A DNA stretch of 26,455 bases from Candidatus Segatella albertsiae (GCA_002451555.1 DKCU01000087.1:1-26455), one strand, 5' to 3'. Positions 15,445 to 23,943 are shown, counted from the stretch's first letter. The notes: a model not told the origin generated them from the letters alone. Numbers and translations are program-made.

Positions 15445-16308
15445 TTACTCTCCTAGATAGGATTTCAGCAATCTGTTTTTGGTGTTATGGCGAAGTCGGC
15501 GTATTGCCTTCTCCTTGATTTGTCGTACACGTTCACGAGTCAAGTTGTATTTGTCGCCGATTTCTTCGAGGGTCATTTCTGGCTCTCCCAGTCCGAAGAA
15601 AGCTTTTACAACCTTACGCTCTCTATCGTTTAGAAAGTCCAAGGCTCTTCCGATTTCTTCACGTAGTGATTCTTGAACTAAAGCTTTGTCTGCCATCGGG
15701 AAGTCATCTCCTGTTAAGACATCCAATAAGCTATTGTCTTCTCCTTCGGCAAAAGGGGCATCCACACTTACATGGTGGTTGTTTGCTTTCATTGCCTCTT
15801 CTATCTTGTCCTCGGGCAAGTCGATGCGGTCGGCAATTTCGTCAACGCTAGGACGGCGCTCATGTTCTTGCTCAAATTTATTGAGCTCCCTGTTGATTTT
15901 GTTGACACTTCCCACTTGGTTGAGTGGAAGGCGCACGATACGGCTCTGCTCAGCAATAGCTTGCAGAATGCTTTGTCGAATCCACCAAACTGCGTATGAA
16001 ATAAACTTGAATCCTCTTGTTTCGTCAAATTTTTCTGCAGCTTTGATGAGACCAACATTTCCCTCGTTTATGAGGTCAGGAAGGCTAAGCCCTTGGTTTT
16101 GGTATTGTTTGGCCACGGAGACGACAAAACGCAAGTTTGCTTTAGTTAGTCTCTCCAAGGCTTTTCGGTCGCCTTTCCTTATTTTTTGCGCCAATTCTAC
16201 TTCCTCTTCTACAGAAATGAGATCTTCATGGCCTATTTCTTGAAGATATTTGTCTAATGACGCACTCTCACGATTTGTGATTGATTTTGAAATTTTCAGT
16301 TGTCTCAT
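15445..16308 (-). CDS. rpoD: Primary RNA polymerase sigma factor RpoD/SigA
   Basis: This 287-residue sigma-70 protein directs core RNA polymerase to the TTG/TAnnTTTG promoters seen through the window. It begins MRQLKISKSITNRESASLDKYLQ, a region 1.2-like start without the long region 1.1, which is the normal short form in Bacteroidota. Region 2 has LRFVVSVAKQYQNQGLSLPDLI and FKFISYAVWWIRQSI. Region 3 has RRPSVDEIADRI. Region 4 has the helix-turn-helix MTLEEIGDKYNLTRERVRQI and the basic KAIRRLRHNTKNRLL. Length and motifs are complete. Its own promoter lies at 16333-16363. The gene is downstream of htrA on the same strand but separated by a terminator hairpin. The rpoD-htrA neighbourhood is conserved in Bacteroides. 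Confidence 0.96.
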   Translation of the reverse strand: MRQLKISKSITNRESASLDKYLQEIGHEDLISVEEEVELAQKIRKGDRKALERLTKANLRFVVSVAKQYQNQGLSLPDLINEGNVGLIKAAEKFDETRGFKFISYAVWWIRQSILQAIAEQSRIVRLPLNQVGSVNKINRELNKFEQEHERRPSVDEIADRIDLPEDKIEEAMKANNHHVSVDAPFAEGEDNSLLDVLTGDDFPMADKALVQESLREEIGRALDFLNDRERKVVKAFFGLGEPEMTLEEIGDKYNLTRERVRQIKEKAIRRLRHNTKNRLLKSYLGE

Positions 16309-16332
16309 GGTAGCATAAATTTAAAGTAGTTG

Positions 16333-16363
16333 CAAAAATACACTTTTTGTCTGAATTGACAAA
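16333..16363 (-). promoter_or_regulatory. Promoter of rpoD
   Basis: On the minus strand TTTG (16360-16363) and TATTTTTG (16333-16340) are 19 bases apart, an excellent match to the Bacteroidota primary promoter. It lies 24 bases before the rpoD ATG. Confidence 0.8.
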
Positions 16364-16401
16364 AAAAATAGCAGATATTTTAGTTAAATACCTGCTATTT
16401 T
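16361..16401 (-). terminator. Terminator of htrA
   Basis: On the minus strand an AAAATAGCAG/CTGCTATTTT stem (16392-16401 with 16365-16374) extends through a partly paired TATTT/AAATA section and ends in a run of T. It separates htrA from rpoD and abuts the rpoD -33 element. Confidence 0.85.
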
Positions 16402-16442
16402 GTCGTTTTTTATCATTTCAGGGTTGCAAAGCAACTCTCCTT

Positions 16443-17912
16443 TTAGTCTTTTTGCAAAGGTACAGCAAAGTATGCCTTCTTGCCTGTAGGCCACATTCCC
16501 TGGATGTAAAGTACAGGGTCTTTGCTTGTAGAAGCGTTCTTTACGCTCTTCTGCAAGTCTTCTAGAGATGTAATGTTGTTGTCATTGATTCTCTGGATGA
16601 TGAAACCGCGGGATATGCCTGCGTCCTTGAGGGCACCATTGTTTACTTTCATGACTTCAACACCGTATTTGATGCCAAGTTGCTCTTTCTGGGCTGCGGT
16701 GATTTGGCGGAAATTGCCACCCAATACGTCTAGGTCGGCTGTCTTGATGACTGATGTTGTACCCTGGGCGTTCTTTAATGTTATATTTTTGGTGTAACTT
16801 TTCTTGTTACGCAAGTAAGTGATGCTTAACTTATCGCCAGGACGCTTGCCGTTGAGCACTTCTTGGAGTTCTGCCATCTTGGTGACTTTCTTGTTATCTA
16901 CCTTTGTGATGACATCGCCTTCCTTCAAGCCTGCTGCAGCACCATTGCCATCTTCATCTACCTTGGCGATATAAACGCCTTCGTTGGTGCCGAGGTCAAC
17001 ATCCTTGCCGTTCTCTTTCTGGGAGTTGATGTAGTTGAGTACATCTGAACCTTGGATGCTGAGCATGACACGCTGTACGCTGCCATATTGTTTCAAGTCG
17101 GCTACCACCTTATTCATGATGGATGTAGGAATGGCGAAACCATAACCTGCATAAGAGCCTGTCTGTGAGTAGAGCATAGCGTTGATTCCAACTAGTTCAC
17201 CTTGGGTGTTGACCAATGCACCACCAGAGTTTCCTTGGTTGATGGCGGCATCTGTCTGGATGAAGCTTTCGACTCCATTAGCACCGAGTGAACGAGCCTT
17301 GGCGGATATGATACCAGCCGTTACGGTATTGTTGAGACCGAATGGATTACCTACAGCAATAACCCATTCACCCACCTTTACATTGTCGCTGTTGGCGATG
17401 GCTAGGGTAGGGAGATTCTTACCGTCAACCTTGATAAGTGCTAAGTCGGTAGTCTTATCTGTTCCGATGATGCGAGCGGAGAACTCTCGGTTGTCATTGA
17501 GCGTAACAGTCAACTCATCTGCACCTTCCACCACATGATTGTTGGTTACGATATAACCATCGCTGCTGATGATAACACCCGAACCTGTAGCTTCTTTCTT
17601 TGGTGTCTGAACTTTTTGTTTGCGAGTTCCGCCATTTCCGTTTCCCGGATTTCCAAAGAAACCAAATGGGTCGAAGAATCCACCAAACGGGTCATCTTGC
17701 ACATCGACGGTCGTAGTCTTGGAGTTCTGTACGTATTTAATATGGACTACAGCAGGCAGAGCCTTTTCTGCAGCATACGTCAAATCTACAGGTTGGCTGG
17801 CAGGGGCAGCCGTTGCTGCTGGAGCTGCGTTTACCTTCATGAAAGCACCTGCTGAGAATGCGAGTGAACTTACGCATAACAAAGCCATTACATAATTAGT
17901 TACCTTTTTCAT
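16443..17912 (-). CDS. htrA: Periplasmic serine protease/chaperone of the Do (HtrA/DegP) family
   Basis: This 489-residue protein degrades or refolds damaged proteins in the envelope. A signal peptide and Ala-rich segment occupy about residues 1-40. The trypsin-like domain contains the catalytic triad His126 (TNNHVV), Asp156 (TTDLALIKVD) and Ser229 (NQGNSGGALV). A Gly/Phe/Asn-rich insert (PFGGFFDPFGFFGNPGNGNGG, about 75-95) is the usual DegP LA-loop equivalent. Two PDZ domains follow (about 285-380 and 395-489), with GLKEGDVITKVDN in the first. Length is typical. It is transcribed alone: a -7 box is at 17958-17965 and a terminator follows the stop before rpoD. Confidence 0.95.
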   Translation of the reverse strand: MKKVTNYVMALLCVSSLAFSAGAFMKVNAAPAATAAPASQPVDLTYAAEKALPAVVHIKYVQNSKTTTVDVQDDPFGGFFDPFGFFGNPGNGNGGTRKQKVQTPKKEATGSGVIISSDGYIVTNNHVVEGADELTVTLNDNREFSARIIGTDKTTDLALIKVDGKNLPTLAIANSDNVKVGEWVIAVGNPFGLNNTVTAGIISAKARSLGANGVESFIQTDAAINQGNSGGALVNTQGELVGINAMLYSQTGSYAGYGFAIPTSIMNKVVADLKQYGSVQRVMLSIQGSDVLNYINSQKENGKDVDLGTNEGVYIAKVDEDGNGAAAGLKEGDVITKVDNKKVTKMAELQEVLNGKRPGDKLSITYLRNKKSYTKNITLKNAQGTTSVIKTADLDVLGGNFRQITAAQKEQLGIKYGVEVMKVNNGALKDAGISRGFIIQRINDNNITSLEDLQKSVKNASTSKDPVLYIQGMWPTGKKAYFAVPLQKD

Positions 17913-17957
17913 GTCTATTTGATTTTAATTGTTACTTTTCTATTTTGAAATCGTTTG

Positions 17958-17965
17958 CAAATATA
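17958..17965 (-). promoter_or_regulatory. -7 promoter box of htrA
   Basis: TATATTTG on the minus strand fits TAnnTTTG and lies 45 bases before the htrA ATG. No clear -33 TTG is seen at 19-20 bases. The rest of the 285-base gap up to 18197 is AT-rich and holds only this and the efflux terminator. Confidence 0.6.
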
Positions 17966-18142
17966 TAGGCAAAAAATGAGAAATGGTAATTTCACTATGT
18001 ATTTTTATCCCGTTTTAACATTATAAATTAACACATTAACGGCTATTAAGCAAGAAATACCCTAAATTCACAAATCTTATATACTTATTAAAGAATATGT
18101 AGTTTTATATGTGTAACTAATTATTCTTGATTTCTAAATAAA

Positions 18143-18177
18143 AACAAAAAAAGGTTGCTAGAAAACTAGCAACCTTT
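18143..18177 (-). terminator. Terminator of the efflux operon
   Basis: A perfect 12-bp stem (AAAGGTTGCTAG at 18150-18161, CTAGCAACCTTT at 18166-18177) with an AAAA loop on the plus strand is followed, reading the minus strand, by a run of T. It ends the tolC-emrA-emrB transcript. Confidence 0.93.
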
Positions 18178-18197
18178 TTGTTTCCATTTTATCTTTT

Positions 18198-19823
18198 TTA
18201 TTTCTTTCCTGCCAGATACTCGATGGCATAGACCGACCAACGTGGAACCTTGCGGATATTGGTGCGCACGGCTGGAATATCGCACAACAGGAAGATGGCG
18301 GCAATCGCCAAGGCAAACCAAATGACGTAGCCATACACTTGCTTCATTGCCACCAACATCATCGAGTGGAGGAAGTCGTTTCCTACATATTCGCCGAAAT
18401 TGAAATGCGACAAGTCCAAGTGAGTGAGCGTAAGTTGTCGTCCGTAGTTCGCCATGTCATCGTTCATGAAATGGGAGAAGATGGTGGTATAGATGCCATA
18501 ACCCGTAGCTCCTGCCAAGTACATGTGGAAGATGTTGAACACGAACAAGCCCATGAAGAAAAGCTCCAGGCTTGGTACTGATTCCTCCAGCGCCCACATC
18601 AGCGTAGGTCCCAGGATGGCGTAAGAAAAGCCTCTGAGGAAGATGGCAAGGCGATACTGTTCGATGTTCACCCCGGTGCCGAGCGTGAAATACATCAACA
18701 TGCCATAGAGCGCAATGCTCAGGAAGGCAATGCCGAAGAGCTTCCAAACCTTCCATTTCTTGACCTTCAGCCAATAAATGTCGAGCAGAATACCTAAATA
18801 CATACCCGGAAGCACCCACATATACTGCGACTCCTTGGTCAACTCCTCCAACTTAACTACCTCGCTGTAGAGTATTTCCTCCATTGTATGCTCAGCACCG
18901 AGAGCGAGCTCGGCGAAGAAGGTGACGATGAGGATAGGTACAACGTTGCGAAACGTGAAGAGCTTGAACTCTACGTATGGGTAGCGGTAGTAGCGCATGC
19001 GGTAAAGTACGATGCCCGCCAGCGCGATGGCAATGCCGAGCAGGATGCGCATATGAAGGGTGTCGAACCACATGTAATGGTCGCCATACACCACGATATA
19101 CGACACAATGAGCATGAGCACGCAGATGAGCAATGCCCCCTGGAAGTCCATTCCCTTGAGCGAGAGACGCTGGGGCATCGGACAAAACGGACGGCAGCAG
19201 ATGAACTGGATGAGCAGTACGAGCGACATGGTGCCTACGGTGAACGCATGCATCATCTGCCACGTGAAGTGATGGCCGAACCAAGCAGCCAACCAACCGC
19301 TGCCCTCGATGGCAGTGAGCAGGATGATGTGGAGCACAGGGAAGAATACGGAGAAATCACGACGAGGGGTAATCCATAACTGGATGCTGCTCATACACTC
19401 GAACGTGCCCTGGATCTTCGCCATGCCTGCGATGAAGCAAGCCACGATGAGCACGGGCATCGACTGGCTGTGCATCGTTACGATGTTGCAAATGGCGAGT
19501 ACGATGGCTGAACCGCAAAGCAACTGCTGGTTGGTGAAGCGAAACTTCATGCGGAAGAGCATCGGGAAATAGGCTGCCATTCCCGCCAATGAGGCGTAGA
19601 GCAGGAACATCACGTCCTCTATCATGAAGTTGGTGGTGCCACGGATGCCTTCCAGGGCACCGAGATAGTAACCTCCGCCGAACTGGAAGCAAAGGGCGCT
19701 CAGCACATACAGCCACGGCTGTAAGAAGCGAGGTACCCAGTCCTTCATCATCGGCATCGCAAAGCCCATGTTGGGTGGTGGTCCACCCGGGCTTTTCATA
19801 AAGAATTCTGTTAATTGTCCCAT
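18198..19823 (-). CDS. Major facilitator drug exporter of the EmrB (DHA2) type
   Basis: This 541-residue inner-membrane protein has 12 or more hydrophobic segments and is the pump part of a three-part exporter. It begins with a Pro/Met-rich cytoplasmic lead, then WLYVLSALCFQFGGGYYLGA as the first membrane span. Bacteroidota EmrB-like proteins are diverged and lack some classic motifs; I see no clean motif A (GxLaDrxGrkxxl). Assignment rests mainly on length, hydrophobicity and its place after EmrA-like and TolC-like genes. Its ATG overlaps the EmrA-like stop by one base (TAATG), so the two are translationally coupled. A strong terminator follows. Substrates are unknown but typically are hydrophobic drugs, bile salts or fatty acids. 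Confidence 0.82.
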   Translation of the reverse strand: MGQLTEFFMKSPGGPPPNMGFAMPMMKDWVPRFLQPWLYVLSALCFQFGGGYYLGALEGIRGTTNFMIEDVMFLLYASLAGMAAYFPMLFRMKFRFTNQQLLCGSAIVLAICNIVTMHSQSMPVLIVACFIAGMAKIQGTFECMSSIQLWITPRRDFSVFFPVLHIILLTAIEGSGWLAAWFGHHFTWQMMHAFTVGTMSLVLLIQFICCRPFCPMPQRLSLKGMDFQGALLICVLMLIVSYIVVYGDHYMWFDTLHMRILLGIAIALAGIVLYRMRYYRYPYVEFKLFTFRNVVPILIVTFFAELALGAEHTMEEILYSEVVKLEELTKESQYMWVLPGMYLGILLDIYWLKVKKWKVWKLFGIAFLSIALYGMLMYFTLGTGVNIEQYRLAIFLRGFSYAILGPTLMWALEESVPSLELFFMGLFVFNIFHMYLAGATGYGIYTTIFSHFMNDDMANYGRQLTLTHLDLSHFNFGEYVGNDFLHSMMLVAMKQVYGYVIWFALAIAAIFLLCDIPAVRTNIRKVPRWSVYAIEYLAGKK

Positions 19824-20851
19824 TATTCTTCAACTATGCATTCTACATTGTAGCCGCCCTTGAGCTTGGCTACGTCGGCTTTGCCATCGAGCTTGATGCG
19901 TACGGTGACGCGCTGTTCTACTTTCACGAAGTTGCCTGTGGCATTGTCGATAGGGATGAGCGAGAAGGCGCTGCCTGTGGCGTCGGAGATGCGCTCCACG
20001 GTACCTGTATATTGTACGCCTGGCACGGCATCGGCGGTAATCTGTACCTTGTTGCCCACCTTGATGTGAGGGAGCTGGCTTTCCTTGTAGTTGGCCTCTA
20101 TCCAGCGCTCGCCCTTGTCGACGATGCTTACCAAGGTCTGACCTGGGTTTACCAACTGACCTACATGGATATCCTTCGAGCCTACGGTGCCATCGCAAGT
20201 GGCGATGATGTAGCAGTAGGAGAGGTTGAGGCGAGCCAAGTCAACGGCACGGCGAGCCAACTCGATGCCCTGCTCGGAAGCAGAGAGGTGATGACCCTGC
20301 TCGGCTACGACAGCCGACTGGGTCTGGCGAGAGCGAAGCGCCTGCTCATAGGCCGCCTTGGCGCTCAGATAGCCAGTATGCACCTTGTCATACTGCTGGC
20401 GGGTAACGGCGTCCTGACCAAGGAGCTTCTCGAAACGAGCATCCTCACGCTTGGCATTGTCCATCTGCACACGAGCCGCCTCGATGCCAGCGTCGGTTAC
20501 GCCCATGCTGGTCTTGGTGGTTACGATGCTGCTTGCCGTTCCTCGTGAACCCTGTTGAGCGCGAAGCAAGTCGGCCTCGGCTTGCGCCAATCTGAGACGG
20601 AACTCTGAGTCCTCGATGATGGCGAGCGTATCGCCCTTCTTCACCTGTTGGAACTCCGTGAAACGTACCTCACGGATGAAACCCTGCACACGGCAGTTTT
20701 GTGGCACGATGTTCTGGCAAACACGGGCATTGTCGGTAAACTCGCCACTGCCGAAGTGCATGAACTGACTTACTGCATAGGCAGCTCCGCCCAAGAGACA
20801 AGCCACGATGAGGACATTATATAAATAGGTATGTATCTTCTTCTTTTCCAT
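19823..20851 (-). CDS. HlyD/EmrA family periplasmic adaptor
   Basis: This 342-residue membrane fusion protein links the inner-membrane pump to the outer-membrane channel. A short cytoplasmic lead is followed by one membrane helix (about 8-27). Then come a lipoyl-like half (RVCQNIVPQNCRVQGFIREVRF), a long helical hairpin (about 95-200, FRLRLAQAEADLLRAQ and SEQGIELARRAVDLARLNL), and the second lipoyl half with ATCDGTVGSKDIHVGQLVNPGQTLVSIV. The beta-barrel segment ERWIEANYKESQLPHIKVGNKV (in part) is a strong EmrA signature. It starts 34 bases after the TolC-like stop and overlaps the pump gene by one base. The order outer channel, adaptor, pump is standard for such operons in Bacteroidota. Confidence 0.93.
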   Translation of the reverse strand: MEKKKIHTYLYNVLIVACLLGGAAYAVSQFMHFGSGEFTDNARVCQNIVPQNCRVQGFIREVRFTEFQQVKKGDTLAIIEDSEFRLRLAQAEADLLRAQQGSRGTASSIVTTKTSMGVTDAGIEAARVQMDNAKREDARFEKLLGQDAVTRQQYDKVHTGYLSAKAAYEQALRSRQTQSAVVAEQGHHLSASEQGIELARRAVDLARLNLSYCYIIATCDGTVGSKDIHVGQLVNPGQTLVSIVDKGERWIEANYKESQLPHIKVGNKVQITADAVPGVQYTGTVERISDATGSAFSLIPIDNATGNFVKVEQRVTVRIKLDGKADVAKLKGGYNVECIVEE

Positions 20852-20885
20852 TTTAATATAAAGTATTTTGTAAAGTACGTGAATA

Positions 20886-22310
20886 TTATAAAGTATTTGT
20901 TACGTATTTGAGCTGATAGAAATTGTAAAGCATGTTGATGCGGGCATTGACCAGCGCCATCTCGGCAGAGAGTTTCATGTTGGAGGCATCCAGCATGTCG
21001 GTGAGGAGTGCGAGGTCGTTCTGGTAACGGTTTTGCACCACGGAGTAGTTCTGCTGGGCAAGCTCCACCTGCTTCTCCTGGGTATCTACTTCCGTTTGAG
21101 AGGTAAGGAGATTGGTGTAGTTCGCCTGTACTGCGTTCTCCACGCCCTCACGTGCCAAGGAGATGGTTTCCTGCGACTGCTGATGCTCTATGCGAGCCTT
21201 GCGAATCTGGTGTTTGTTTTTCCAAATGCTTCCCAAGCTATACTTCACGCCCACACCGATAAACCATACGTTGACATTGCAGTTCTTCGGAATGAGGTCT
21301 TGGGTGTAAGGACCAAAGAACTGGTTCTCTGCCACGACAGCCACCGAAGGCAATGAGGCAGCCTTCGCCTGCTTGATTTTCTCCGCTGCAAGATTTTGGG
21401 CAACTTGCGCCTGGCGGATGCCGATGTTGTTATCGGCAGCTTTCTGCTGCCAAGCGTCCTGTGTAGTGATGGCAGAGAGTGCGTTGATATCGGTGTTCAC
21501 TTCGTTCTTGTCGGGAGCAATCACGGTCTGCTCTGGCAAATGAAGCGTAGTAACCAATTGGTGGTTGATGATGGCAGAGGCATCGGTGAGTTTCTTCAGC
21601 GTGAGCTCCAGGCTCTTCAACTGATAGTCGTATCGAGTGATGTCGTTCTTGAGGACGGTGCCCTGCTCGCGGCGAGCCTTCATCTGGGCAATCACCTTCT
21701 GGGTAAGTTCGATGTTCTGTCTAACCACGTCCATCTGGTTGCTCAGTTTGCAGAGGTCGAGATAGTAGCCTGTCAAGAGGAAACGCACCTCCTGTCGGTT
21801 CTTCTCCACATCGAGCTCGGCGAGTCCCTTGCCCAGTTCTGCCATGCGGATGCCCGAGCGGATGGCGCCACCGGCATATACCACCTGCGCTACTTGGGCG
21901 GTAAAGCTATTGCCCCAGTGAGGCGTGTCCTGCTTGCCGTTGGATACAGGGATGACTCCCACGCCCGGAACGATATAATCGGTAGTTCCGCTGGCAGAGA
22001 AACCTCTCGACAGCATGAAGGCATTGCCCGTGTAACTGCCCTGAAGCCCCAGGTCAACACTTGGGAGCATGGCCGATTTGGCAGCAGCCACCCCTTCGTT
22101 GGCAGCTTGGAGAGCCACCTCGCTCACCTTTACCTTCTGACTCTTTTGGTCGGCAAGTTGGTAAAGCACCGAGAGTGTCATCGTCTGCACATTACTGTTT
22201 TGTTGAGCCTGCTGACTTTCTTGTTTTGCCAGTTGGCTGTTTTGTTGAGCCATAGCCCAAGATGCGCCTCCTATCAACAAGAGGCTTACAAACATGATTT
22301 TCTTGATCAT
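20886..22310 (-). CDS. TolC family outer-membrane efflux channel
   Basis: This 474-residue protein has a signal peptide ending near SWAMAQ (residue 21) and two repeated OEP halves (about 50-240 and 265-470) rich in long helices. Typical TolC segments are VAAAKSAMLPSVDLGLQGSYTG, KIKQAKAASLPSVAVVAENQF (both shown in part of the repeat) and QNYSVVQNRYQNDLALLTDMLDAS near the end. It forms the outer-membrane exit duct of the exporter. A Gln/Ser-rich stretch follows the signal peptide (QQNSQLAKQESQQAQQNS). It is the first gene of the efflux operon, with a promoter at about 22428-22435 and an AraC-family gene in divergent orientation. A long open frame on the opposite strand is composition-driven. 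Confidence 0.93.
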   Translation of the reverse strand: MIKKIMFVSLLLIGGASWAMAQQNSQLAKQESQQAQQNSNVQTMTLSVLYQLADQKSQKVKVSEVALQAANEGVAAAKSAMLPSVDLGLQGSYTGNAFMLSRGFSASGTTDYIVPGVGVIPVSNGKQDTPHWGNSFTAQVAQVVYAGGAIRSGIRMAELGKGLAELDVEKNRQEVRFLLTGYYLDLCKLSNQMDVVRQNIELTQKVIAQMKARREQGTVLKNDITRYDYQLKSLELTLKKLTDASAIINHQLVTTLHLPEQTVIAPDKNEVNTDINALSAITTQDAWQQKAADNNIGIRQAQVAQNLAAEKIKQAKAASLPSVAVVAENQFFGPYTQDLIPKNCNVNVWFIGVGVKYSLGSIWKNKHQIRKARIEHQQSQETISLAREGVENAVQANYTNLLTSQTEVDTQEKQVELAQQNYSVVQNRYQNDLALLTDMLDASNMKLSAEMALVNARINMLYNFYQLKYVTNTL

Positions 22311-22427
22311 TTATCTTGTATTATTATAATATTATGAATTATATATTCCTTCGAAAATCTGTGTAATCTGCGAGGGTTTTTGCAACCACACAGTTTGCGG
22401 AATTTCGTTATCTCTTGAATTCGGGTG

Positions 22428-22435
22428 CAAAGGTA
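22428..22435 (-). promoter_or_regulatory. -7 promoter box of the efflux operon
   Basis: TACCTTTG on the minus strand fits TAnnTTTG and gives a leader of about 110 bases before the TolC-like ATG. No consensus TTG is found at -33, as expected for a promoter that needs an activator such as the divergent AraC protein. Confidence 0.6.
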
Positions 22436-22490
22436 CGGCGATTTTTCCGAACTCTTGCTTTAAATATTTCGTGGAGGATGGACTTTTTGA

Positions 22491-22502
22491 GAACAAATGT
22501 TC
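22491..22502. promoter_or_regulatory. Candidate operator palindrome in the efflux/araC divergent region
   Basis: GAACA-AA-TGTTC is a 12-base palindrome just upstream of and overlapping the expected -33 zone of the AraC-type gene promoter (-7 box at 22524-22531) and about 60 bases upstream of the efflux -7 box. Regulator binding is inferred. Confidence 0.4.
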
Positions 22503-22523
22503 TTTTATATCACATTTATTGAG

Positions 22524-22531
22524 TAATTTTG
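22524..22531 (+). promoter_or_regulatory. -7 promoter box of the AraC-family gene
   Basis: TAATTTTG fits TAnnTTTG and lies 36 bases before the ATG at 22568. The -33 site is not consensus. Confidence 0.65.
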
Positions 22532-22567
22532 CACGCAAAAAGAGAATAATTAGGAAATTGATATAAA

Positions 22568-23464
22568 ATGGAATTAGCAGAATTGAGCAGCCATCAGGAA
22601 GCAGAGTTGATTACCACGAGCTTGGAAGAATGGCAGCAAGGTCCGCTGGTGCTGACTTACGGAGCGATATTGATTTGTCGCAAGGGTAGGGTGGTGCTGA
22701 ATGTGAATTATAAGAATTGGGAACTCTACGAGGGGGCGGTCATCACCGTCTTCCCCAATGATGTAGTGGAAGTCATGGAAGTGAAGCGTGAAGAACGAAG
22801 CGTGAAGATACTAAGTTTGGCGACCGATAGGAAAGCCAATTCTAATGTTTCTCGACCAGAGTTAGAATTCGAAATGCTAAAGTATAATGCAAGTTTGCTC
22901 CGGGAGGCGAGCTTGCAGTTGGAGCAGACGGTGTATTCCTCCTTGCGTGAGGATCGCTGCCGACAGAATACGCCTGTGGTGACCAATATCATCAATGCAA
23001 TGTTTGCCTTGCTGAAAGTATATTTCGACCAGTCGGAATGCACCTGCATCTCGCAGTTGGTGCTCTTACAGTTGAAAGCCTTTTTCATGAGTTTCCATGA
23101 GTACTTGCAGCGCAATCCACAGTATCGTCCCGACGATGTGAAGTCTTATCGAGTGAGGGAGTTGTTCAATCGCTTCATGATGCTGTTGGAAAGAGATTAT
23201 AAGCAGTCAAGGGATGTCAACTATTTTGCCGAACAGATGCACATAACCTCGAAGTATCTCTCTAACATTGTCCGCCAGGTAACTGGGCACACCCCTAAGA
23301 CTATTATCGACCAATACGTTATCCTTCAACTTAAGATGCAACTGAAGCGCTCTTCTCAGAGCATCAAGGAGATAGCTTGGGAATATCATTTCACAGACGT
23401 TAGCTTCTTTTGTCGATATTTCAAAAAACATACAGGCATGACCCCTCAAGAGATCAGAAAGTAG
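22568..23464 (+). CDS. AraC family transcriptional regulator
   Basis: This 298-residue regulator has an N-terminal cupin-like sensor part (about 1-150, GAILICRKGRVVLNVNYKNWELYEGAVITV in strands) and a C-terminal AraC double helix-turn-helix (about 200-298). The DNA-binding part contains YFAEQMHITSKYLSNIVRQ (first helix-turn-helix) and IKEIAWEYHFTDVSFFCRYFKKHTGMTPQEIRK (second, family signature, shown in sections). It is divergent from the TolC-EmrA-EmrB operon, with 257 bases between starts, so it most likely controls that exporter, possibly in response to an exported compound. The start fits a -7 box 36 bases upstream. This type is frequent beside such efflux operons in Bacteroides and Prevotella. 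The effector cannot be seen from sequence. Confidence 0.92.
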   Translation: MELAELSSHQEAELITTSLEEWQQGPLVLTYGAILICRKGRVVLNVNYKNWELYEGAVITVFPNDVVEVMEVKREERSVKILSLATDRKANSNVSRPELEFEMLKYNASLLREASLQLEQTVYSSLREDRCRQNTPVVTNIINAMFALLKVYFDQSECTCISQLVLLQLKAFFMSFHEYLQRNPQYRPDDVKSYRVRELFNRFMMLLERDYKQSRDVNYFAEQMHITSKYLSNIVRQVTGHTPKTIIDQYVILQLKMQLKRSSQSIKEIAWEYHFTDVSFFCRYFKKHTGMTPQEIRK

Positions 23465-23523
23465 ATCTTGGGGATGGTGCTTGTTCTTCCCTTAACCAAA
23501 ATGTGGAGAGACAAAAATGAAAG

Positions 23524-23560
23524 AAGCCTGTTAACCCGAGAGGATTAGCAGGCTTTCTTC
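23524..23560. terminator. Hairpin between the convergent AraC-family and DUF2023 genes
   Basis: AAGCCTG and CAGGCTT close a long imperfect stem (about 13 pairs with one mismatch) over a GAGA-type loop. TTTCTTCTT follows on the plus strand and a short T-rich TTCATTTTTG tract on the minus strand. It could serve both genes. It overlaps the stop codon of the DUF2023 gene. Confidence 0.6.
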
Positions 23561-23907
23561 TTGCGCTCGCAGTATCTTTCGCACTGGGCGCAAATATCAT
23601 AGCCAAGCATAGCTCCGAGGATGAAATCCTCCTCTGGGGAAAGCTGGCACAATGGTTTGGTGACAATCATTCGGATAGCATCCAGACATTCACGCTTGCC
23701 AAAGAAGAGATTCAGGCGGTCGTTGCCCACTGGCTGAATGATGTATTCGATGTTCTGACGTTTCAATCTTGTTATGGCAAAAGACTCATACTTTTTGTTG
23801 AAGGTGAAGAGCACCATGCGGCGCACACCTTTCTTATATTCATATATATGATTCATCAGAACCTTCAAATCTATTGGCATTGTCATTTCCTGCTGCATAC
23901 TATCCAT
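23545..23907 (-). CDS. DUF2023 family protein next to flavodoxin
   Basis: This 120-residue cytoplasmic protein matches DUF2023 (PF09633): DLKVLMNHIYEYKKGVRRMVLFT, IEYIIQPVGNDRLNLFFG and SPEEDFILGAMLGYDI are the recognisable blocks. The C terminus holds four cysteines in CAQCERYCERKKKAC (spacing C-x2-C-x3-C-x6-C), which could bind metal or an iron-sulfur cluster; this is inference. The gene lies downstream of the flavodoxin gene on the same strand, 165 bases away, across a repeat block. Linkage of DUF2023 with flavodoxin is common in Bacteroidota and suggests a shared redox role. The function is not established. Internal Met residues near the start (residues 4, 8 and 10) are alternative starts. 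Confidence 0.8.
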   Translation of the reverse strand: MDSMQQEMTMPIDLKVLMNHIYEYKKGVRRMVLFTFNKKYESFAITRLKRQNIEYIIQPVGNDRLNLFFGKRECLDAIRMIVTKPLCQLSPEEDFILGAMLGYDICAQCERYCERKKKAC

Positions 23908-23943
23908 TTTTTTAGTTATGATTTTTTATATGGGAATTTAAGA

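Noticed and set aside
15686..16243. 185-residue frame opposite rpoD
   Set aside because: It is a Ser/Leu-rich shadow of the sigma factor gene.
18888..19379. 163-residue open frame opposite the EmrB-like gene
   Set aside because: It is His/Glu-rich shadow sequence antisense to a membrane protein, with no promoter.
21396..22337. 313-residue open frame opposite the TolC-like gene
   Set aside because: It lies wholly antisense to a clear TolC protein, has no domain I recognise, and similar long antisense frames occur across the whole efflux block, as expected from its codon composition.
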